Below, piece by piece: positions 56,641 to 64,000 of a DNA stretch of 64,000 nt (the first letter of the stretch is position 1; each line of letters opens with the position of its first letter). The position numbers and the translations under genes were made by a program. The DNA lies in assembly GCA_018343915.1 (NCBI GenBank), contig JABRWF010000003.1, forward strand, positions 4,464,001 through 4,528,000. Reading direction: 5' to 3'. This stretch comes from Agroathelia rolfsii. Taxonomy: Eukaryota; Basidiomycota; Agaricomycetes; Amylocorticiales; Amylocorticiaceae. The notes beneath the pieces are model-generated. The model ran no database searches, had not been told where the DNA came from, and was given only the letters and a program-made list of their open reading frames with translations.

Positions 56641-59600
56641 TTATCGGCCCCAGACGTGCTTCATGTATTTAGGTTCATCAAACCTTGGAGACACACCAAT
56701 TCGCTCAAGCCGATCAAAACAGTAGTCAAGCCGCTTCTTCTGTGGCTCGATGCGCAACCGCAATATGATGTAATCTCATCTTGTGTCATCGGGATAAGTG
56801 CAGATCGAGCAAACCAGAGCATCATCATAGAAAAGAGCGCATATAGGAACGGAAGAAACAGAAAGAAGAAGAAAAGCTCACCTCGCAATCTTTTCGGTCC
56901 TGTGTCTCAAACATTGTTGGTACACTGAGCGCCTCGAGCGCCTTTTGCTGCTTTCCCATGAGCGTATCCCATGCGGGTAGCACGCGCTCACGATCAAATT
57001 TTGTAAGCGCTTTGCGGTATGCTTCTGTGAGTGTCTAGAAAGATCAACTCAAGATGTCAGGAGGTCAGAATTCCAAAATAAGAACATGTATAGAGAAAAA
57101 GTGGGGAAAAAAAGAAAAAAAAAAAAAAAAAATAGACGGCGAAAATCCTTGTTGGTCATGCCACCAAAAAAAAATTATATGCGTGCAATCGAGCCCATCG
57201 GAGCACATGGAGCAAGTAGTATGTATAAGTACTCCTCCACCGCTTCGCGCTCGGGTATGGGAGAGGAGTGCTAGCGAGTCTTGAAATTAAATTCATCGCT
57301 GTCGAGAAGCGGCCATTGTCCCCCAGATTGGGCGTTCAATGGCACATCAACCGGGAGGGTTCGATGAAAGGGATGGACAAGGATCATCACACACACAGGA
57401 AACCAAAATCGACACCCCGAGGTGGTCCAATATGATGATGGGGAAGAAAGAAAAAGAGCGCTTGTCTGACTCGGTATGAGCTGCGGTAGGGCTGATTATG
57501 CGCGCAAACAAGCGCATTGTGATGGTCTCCGCTCGTATTGGATGTTCGTGCATACTGGCTGGGAACGACGAACAAAGCCACAGCCATTCGTGTGATGATC
57601 ACATCATGTTTGTGATCCTTTTGCAAGCTAAAAAGACTGAATACACTCCGTGTTCACGGGCTGCTTAGCATCACGTGATCATCATCTTGACTTGTCCCCC
57701 ACCCCCCTTTATTGCACTGCCCTTAGTGGGTATAATGGTGATGACGATATACCCTCGTGATAGATAATAGTTACACATGGAGGATGGGGAAAGGCGCCAC
57801 CGGCGAAAGTGCAAAAGGAGAGGAGGAGGATAGGGGGTCATTTGACACAGGAAACACCAGGGAGTTACCGTAGACTCTGGAATGAAGAAAGAAAGAAAAA
57901 GAAAAAGCACACACCTGTGCTTCATGTTTCGTAATTTGCGTTCCGATCATCTTGGCCCTGAGAGAAAGAGACAAAAAGTTTAACACAAAAAGATGAACGA
58001 AGAGAATGGAGAGGCAAGAAAAATAAAATTAGTATGTGCAATACAACCAGAAGGAGAATGGGGGGAGGGGTAAAGCCGACACATGAGGAGTAAAACAAAA
58101 TGAGAAAACTGCACGTATCCATAGATGCGTGTGGCAAACACATAATCCACTAGTAGACTCCGCCGGTTTGTTGTCAACGAATCAGTAAGCCACAAGGCCA
58201 TAAGTCTAGCCCGCAACATCATTGCCTTTTCATCGTATGTCCAACTTGGGATAAATGAGCTGGTCCAACACGAAAATTTCCGAGGCCGTGAGCGGGAGAA
58301 AGGCTTATCGGTGGGTGGCGCCTCTCCTCGAGACACAAGGGACGAACCAGACACATGTGTTCAGAAGATAAAACTACGGCGGCCTTGAGGGCATCTCCGT
58401 GAACTGTAAGTGATAACAACGGAAGTTTTTTTTTTGCCGGTATTCGGTTCATATGTGTGGTCATTATAGAGTTAGGCCTAGCCACGGCACCTGATTTGGG
58501 CCCGCCCGAGGAAATAGACAAAAAGACGGGTATAGTCATATGTGACCTCCTGTGTCAAGATCGAGACATCCGCCACCCACGAATATTAAGCAGAAGAAGA
58601 GAAAAGAAACGAAATTGGGGGCAAATAATTCCACAAATCCTCACAGAAGCCAGTGGTAAGAAGCAAACACAGATGCAAAAACGTACTCACTTGTTCTGCA
58701 CCACGCGCACTTTCTCCTCGAACTTTTCCCGGATCATCTCGCGCTCGCGCCAGAGTTTGGTTTCCAGCTGAGCTTGTTCATCTTGCAGCTAGCAACAAGG
58801 TATGAACAGCGTTAATACGATCACGATCATTATCACAACGGGATTGAAAAGGAACATTAGAACGTAAAGAGGGACAAAAGATGAATATGTTGTTGAGATC
58901 GTGATTTGAATATCGATCAATTGCACGGATCAAGATCGAGCTAATGCCATAGCCATTATTATTGTAGTAGGAGGAAAACGAACCTTTCTAACCGCATTGA
59001 CAAATGCAGGATCCTGGATGGCGGATAGTAAGATCGGCAAGGCCTGCTGAAAGGTCAGTGTGCGTAAGTTTTGACCGCTACGCGCCGGTGTCGTTGATGA
59101 AGCGGTATCCGCTGTGCTCGATGGGACAGGTGTGGGCACGTCTGGAAGCGCCGTTAATGGTGGTGGTGGCGTTGCCATGGTAGATATAGCCGATAAATTC
59201 GCATTCGCAGCATGTTGATTGTGTTGCGTATTTGATCGCGTGCTTGCTGATGAAGCAATGCCCCTCGAGGCGCCTTTGGTATCTGGCAATGAAGAGGAAG
59301 AGGAAGACGGTGGGGGATATGCTGCTGCTGAAGCTCTATGATGATGTAAATGATCGTGCACGGAGGTTTCGGCAGTTGGTCCCGAGGACGGTGACGACGA
59401 TGGAATGGAAGACGGCAATGTCCACGGAACTGAGGACAAAGGCGATTGAAGCTGAGCCAGGAGCGCAGAGACCGAGGGCGTCGCACTTGAAGACGCCGCA
59501 GACGATATGGACGGCAACTGCGACGCTGTTGTTGTCGGAGGTGGTGGTGGGCCATGAGGCCGTGGAAGTGCGTCTCCCGTTGTGTTCTGCTGTTGCGACA

Positions 59601-60160
59601 CATGGGTAGTGGTCTGGGCAATTGCAGGAACACCACTGAGTGTGCTCGATGCTACTGACGAAGTATATTCAGGTGTCATACTAGATTCATCGTACTCATT
59701 TCCGTGCCCGTGCGTATCGTCATTTCGGTTACTACCATTTCCATTTGGGAGCTCATAGGCCGGGATCGGCGCCTGTGGGCCTGAGCCCTGTACAAGGGGT
59801 GCGGTTGTTGCTGCTGTTGCACCTACTCCTGCTACCGGAGTAATTTCTGGCGTAGTGGAATCCAAATTGTTATTACTGACTTGGGACCACGCCTGGGATG
59901 CCCTGAGCGTGTTGAGCAGGGCTTGGATGCCTGCAGGGTCCTGTACAAAGAGGACGGGGAAGATAGCGCCTGAGCGAGCAGTTCACTTGCGCATATCCCC
60001 GAGAAAAAGAACAGAACAGAGTCATTTCTCATTGAGGATAGAAACACCGAGCGCCAGCACTCGGGCTCTGAGGCGGTTGGCAGAGAAGACTGGTTAAGGC
60101 CGAAGGGTGTATTGCCACTCGGCGGTCGGTCGTGAGACTCACATTAATGTTGAAACTCAT
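56641..60160 (-). CDS. Conserved fungal protein of unknown function: disordered region plus C-terminal coiled coil
   Basis: The exons in transcript order are 60160-60143, 59940-58984, 58788-58691, 57957-57915, 57034-56882 and 56739-56641 (455 aa). After MSFNIN comes DPAGIQALLNTLRASQAWSQ, a short helical motif. About 250 Ser/Pro/Thr-rich residues follow, then TFQQALPILLSAIQDPAFVN. A long charged helix, probably coiled coil, continues LQDEQAQLETKLWREREMIREKFEEKVR and MIGTQITKHEAQTLTEAYRKALTKF through to MFETQDRKD. I do not recognise a named domain. Introns of about 733 and 880 nt between exons 3-4 and 4-5 are far longer than elsewhere in the window. The last exon (beginning KKRLDYCFDRLERIG) is supported by frame and composition only; an alternative C-terminus is possible. 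Confidence 0.65.
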
Positions 60161-61906
60161 GCCGGTAACCGTAGTTGACTCGGAGGACAATTGACTTTAG
60201 CAGAATAATAATAGGCGAGGATATGTTTTCAGTTACAAGCCAAGACGTAGCCGGCAAGAGTGTAGGAAGGAACAGGTTGCAGCTCTAATTTATTAGGCGG
60301 AATGGAGACATGCATTGTTTCATTGTCTTGAGCCCACTAACATTGTAGCAAATCATCATTTTGGCACTTGTACCTCCGCAGACCGATTTAAGAGACTGCC
60401 TTCTTCTCTTTTGTCTAATCCGGATCGCTTCTGGTAAATTATGATGGTGATCAGGGAGAGGCACAGAACTGGGGCCATCGTCTCGCACTGTCTCTATGCA
60501 AACGTACACATAGGTACTACGTGTATACGAAACAAGTTGTGAAAATTAATCCCGCTCGACCTCGGGGGCTATGTCCTTCCGCGAGCCCCACGGAGCGTGG
60601 ATATGGATGCATGTATCATTGTGTATGTACACATATGTGGTCAAGAAAAATAAAGCGAAAGGAAATGAGACGGGTGCGGTAATAGTATAAGCCGGTACGG
60701 TACCGCCAAACAAGTTTGAGATGGTATAGATCGACGTAAGCCAAGGATATGTGCTCGAGTTACAAGTGTCTGTCTAGTAACTGGGAAAGAACATGGGCGA
60801 GAACATACGGAATCCAACGGACTGGACACGGAGCACGGATGGAGCTGAAGCAAGCGCCAGCACGGCAAGGCAAGGGCGATCAAAGCCAGTGGGATCTCTT
60901 TCAACCATATCTGTCTTCTCGCTCACGGCAAAAATATAGAAGCGTATATAATGTAACATTGGGGAAATGAGAGACCATATGGGCCAAATGGGATATTAAA
61001 GAGTATATGTATTATACAGCTGTAGGGACTGGGCAGGATAGATGAGCGCGGATAGACAGGTTACTAGAGCTAGGCAGGGCCTGGAGATGGAATGGATGAA
61101 CATGTAATTTTGATTTTGATGGTGATTGATTTGTCAACGTGGAGGCGAGACAGGCGGGTGGGTCTGGCTCTAGCAAGGGTTCTGCGGCTGTGTTTTTGCG
61201 CCCAGTTGCTGCCACATGGTCTGTCTCCTCGTCGTGTCTCCTCGTCGCCGTCACTTTGTTGTTTGTCGCTGCGTCGCGTGCGGTTGCCAACCGGTTTGGT
61301 CTCGCGGTCGACTCGCACCGGAACCCACCGGCCAGCCAGGATTCCCATCGCGGAAGGAGCTTCCGGCTATCCGTCCCATGCGCCACGTCCATTGCAATGG
61401 CTCAAGCTCTCCACTTGCACCGCCGGTAACAGCAAAATAATTCAAGGGTTGACGGCAGTGGTTGTAATGAGTAGCAGCCAGGAAATGGCATATGAACCAC
61501 ACGGAGATGATGATGATGATAATAATAATGATGACGAGAGGTGGCCGCCGGCAAAAGGCAGGGAACAACTGGATGGGGAGGGGAGGGGAGGGGGAAGGTA
61601 GCCAAGCGAACCGATCCGAGCCGGGTTGCTACCTCGGAAGCGAATGTCGAGGCTCGGGTGGATGAACCCAGACCGGTTTGGGTTGGTGCTGCTCCTGCTC
61701 CTTATCCTCCTGGCCTTCTTCATCCTCCTCGTCGTTCTCTCCGTCTTCGTCCTCGTCTTCATCTTCCTCATCCTCCTCCTCCTCCTCCATCCTTTTCTTT
61801 CTCTCCCTCTTCCAGCTCATATATCCCCCACAGGCCTCGCCGCCTCTCATCCTCCCTCCCCGACCACCCTTTCTCTCTTCTGTCCCCCCCGCGCTCTCCC
61901 CCAGCG
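60161..61906. other. Divergent intergenic region between coiled-coil gene and RGS gene
   Basis: About 1.75 kb between two divergent starts, holding both promoters and leaders. The last 250 nt before the RGS gene are TCC/CTT-rich. The frame open from 61541 runs into the RGS start in the same frame but is low-complexity, so I keep the ATG at 61907. No other gene seen. Confidence 0.5.
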
Positions 61907-64000
61907 ATGCCCGATCATGACCCTTCCCAGGCTACCTCGTCTCATATGATGAAGGTCACAAAACGGGGCAGGCCTTTCCTCAAGGTCAGTCTTTATTCGC
62001 ATTTCACAATGCATTAGGCTCTCTCCAGCCATCGTAGCCCCAACAATGTACTCAGATATGCCGGTTCTCACCCCTCTAGGACACGCTGGACCTCTTCGCA
62101 ACACTCATCGTCTCACTACGTCTGCAACCCCAGAAACAGTACTTCAAGACATTCCAAAATGCTTTCACGACGTGTGTATCTTTCTGTCTTGCCTGGCTTT
62201 TATCACTACGTATCTATCCACTTAACGAAAACATAACCTCAATGATAGTGATGATGCTGCTGCCAACCTTGCCTCGCTCAAGTTCTCCCAATCTAACCGT
62301 GGTCCAGACCCGAGGGAGCCATCAAGAGTCGTCACAACAACAACGACAACAACGTTCTCAATGACTCGCGACATGGCCAAGGCCATGTGCCAGCACTTCA
62401 TGGACGCTCGTCTCATCGAGAACGCTGCTGACCCGTCTTCGAATCTGTTCAAAGAGCGTGGTGTCTACATCCTCACGCCAAAGGGCCTACATGTCCTCGA
62501 ACGCTTTATCTCCAAGAACGGTATCAACTCTGACCCGCTACAGGCTGTGTTCGCCACACAACCGATCTGCATCAGACTCATGCATCTTGAGCGACGCCAT
62601 GCGGACGATGAGATCATCATCACTCCCTCGGTCGTCAACGCCGTCTTCCGTCGTTTTGTTGGCCGGTCAGCCAACTACCCGTCGAATCCCCTGCCGACCA
62701 ACGTCTTTGAAGAGTACCATGAGCGTTCAAAGGGCGTTCCCATGTCCGAGATCGCCGACCGTCAACAGTCGCTCGTTGGCCGTAGTACAGTTGTCAATCA
62801 CAAGTACTGCTTCGCAGCGGTAACAGCACTCGAGTGGCTTTGTGACTTTACGTCCGTCGTCGGTCGCGAAGAAGCCGCGGAAATGGCCGCACAGTTCGTA
62901 CGCTTTGGTCTCATCGCTCTCGTCAGTGACAAGCGCAAGAACAATGATTCGGCTATCATCTTCACTGTACGCGGGACCACACCTGGGGGCAACTCGCCCA
63001 TCGCTGTAAGATATTTCTGACTCTTTTTTTACGGTGATGATTGCTAATGTCCGCAATAGCCCGTGGGTGAATTCCGCTGCACAGCTAAGGCCATCTACAA
63101 GGTCACTGAGGAGGGCGTTCGCGTCGCTCACTGGGATGGCTCGGATTCGCCCAGCTCATCCACCGCCAACCTGCACACGCAGCGCTCGTCGACAGACGAA
63201 GAAAAGAAGGGCAACTCGAAGTTACACCGACGTGTCTCCGTTGCTGGCGGGCTTGACGGCGCCTACGAGGCTGAGAAGGCCAAGATAAAGGAGAGCCACA
63301 CGGATCGTCTCAAGTACATTCTTGAGGAGCCCACACTGCGCTCGCTCTTCCGCGAGCACCTACGCAACGACTTCTGCGAGGAGAACTTGGCCTTCTGGCT
63401 CGCCGTGCAGGATTTCCGCAGGCGGTTCCAGACCACGTCAAGTGCGGCGGCCGTGAACGCGACCGAACCCACGAGCAAGAAGAGCAATGCCAAGACGACA
63501 CCCGGCCAAGCGGCGATGGAGAGGCATCATGAACAGCTCATCCAAACCGCATGCGATATTTATAACACCTACCTCGCGCGCTCGTCGCCATCAGAGCTTA
63601 ACATCGACCATGCACTGCGGTTGGAGCTGGCGGAGTACTTGGGCTCAGTTCTTTCGGGCATAACGGGCAAGACCTATAACGGTCGTCTGGAGGTTGAACA
63701 AGCGAACACATTCAATGCGACGCAGTTGCAGTCGCTGATCAGGTTATACGAGCGTATTCAGTCGCATGTCTTCAGATTGATGGCTACGGACTCGGTGCCC
63801 AAGGTAAGCGATATGCTCTTTAGGCCCTCTCTCGTTTGTAGTGACTCATTTCTGTTTTATTTCCATCACTTGTAGTTCATCAAGACACCGAAGTTCCTGT
63901 CCATGCGAAGAAATAGGGACGACGAGTGGGACATCTTTGATTTGGCTACGCCACCCGGATTGGATGAGGAGGCCGACAGTACAGAGGAGCACGGTGGCTT
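61907..64000 (+). CDS. DEP-RGS regulator of G-protein signalling, FlbA/Sst2 type (3' end outside window)
   Basis: This is a GTPase-activating protein for heterotrimeric G-alpha subunits at the plasma membrane, damping pheromone or growth signalling in fungi. The exons in the window are 61907-61984, 62080-62171, 62249-63005, 63060-63803 and 63876 to beyond 64000. The N-terminus (MPDHDPSQATSSHMMKVT) is followed by GRPFLKDTLDLFATLIVSLR and MTRDMAKAMCQHFMDARLIE, which belong to the fungal DEP region. A second DEP-like segment contains YCFAAVTALEWLCDFTSVVG. The RGS domain begins RLKYILEEPTLRSLFREHL and includes FCEENLAFWLAVQDF, then a Thr/Ala/Lys-rich insert, then ACDIYNTYLARSSPSELNID. This order of DEP and RGS is that of Sst2, FlbA and Thn1. 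The coding sequence continues past the window end. Confidence 0.9.

Noticed and set aside
61541..61906. Upstream in-frame extension of the RGS gene
   Set aside because: Low-complexity Pro/Ser/Arg sequence in a pyrimidine-rich leader; ATG 61907 gives a natural N-terminus.

Overview
This is a nuclear segment of a filamentous basidiomycete genome, most likely an Agaricomycete. The evidence is intron-dense genes with mostly 45-80 nt introns, GT-AG ends and CTRAC-like branch sites, together with typical fungal proteins: an Ssk1 response regulator, an FlbA/Sst2-type RGS protein, an Ale1-type MBOAT, paired MARVEL proteins and a basidiomycete seven-helix membrane family. No species can be named from sequence alone. 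All gene models were spliced by eye. Reading-frame phase was checked across the exons of every complete model, and residual doubts are stated in each entry.

Layout. 1-2192 is the 3' part of an ARS2/SERRATE gene. 2605-6920 is SSK1. 7606-10911 is a KDM3-like JmjC demethylase. 11182-13769 is an MDR oxidoreductase with a long disordered N-terminus. 14257-17625 is the FIG4 phosphoinositide phosphatase. 18494-19419 and 20480-21443 are two MARVEL-type four-helix proteins. On the minus strand follow a nucleostemin/NUG1-type GTPase (21842-24207) and a TRA2-type RRM/RS splicing factor (25017-26037). The latter is divergent from ribosomal protein eL18 (26264-27102). Next are an ALE1 lysophospholipid acyltransferase (27647-29713) and a convergent WDR89-like protein (29865-31352).

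31460-43158 is the accessory part. It holds three dispersed copies of one aldo/keto reductase gene with related promoters. The first copy looks decayed, the second has a GC splice donor and the third looks intact. A seven-helix membrane protein gene (36957-38146) lies between copies 2 and 3. Two inverted-repeat (foldback, MITE-like) elements lie at about 34095-34325 and 40386-40943.

After that come a small membrane protein (44339-45111, minus), bystin/ENP1 (45689-47590, minus) divergent from UDP-glucuronate decarboxylase UXS1 (47869-49577), an unusual alpha/beta-hydrolase-like protein (50831-53406, minus), a disordered plus coiled-coil protein with unusually long introns (56641-60160, minus), and the 5' part of a DEP-RGS regulator (61907 to the window end).

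The genes do not form one pathway. Two loose themes are signalling (SSK1, RGS, FIG4) and RNA or ribosome biogenesis (ARS2, TRA2, NUG1, eL18, bystin). I found no rRNA, tRNA, CRISPR or autonomous transposon genes. The most unusual material is the AKR family with its splice-site damage and the two foldback elements near it.
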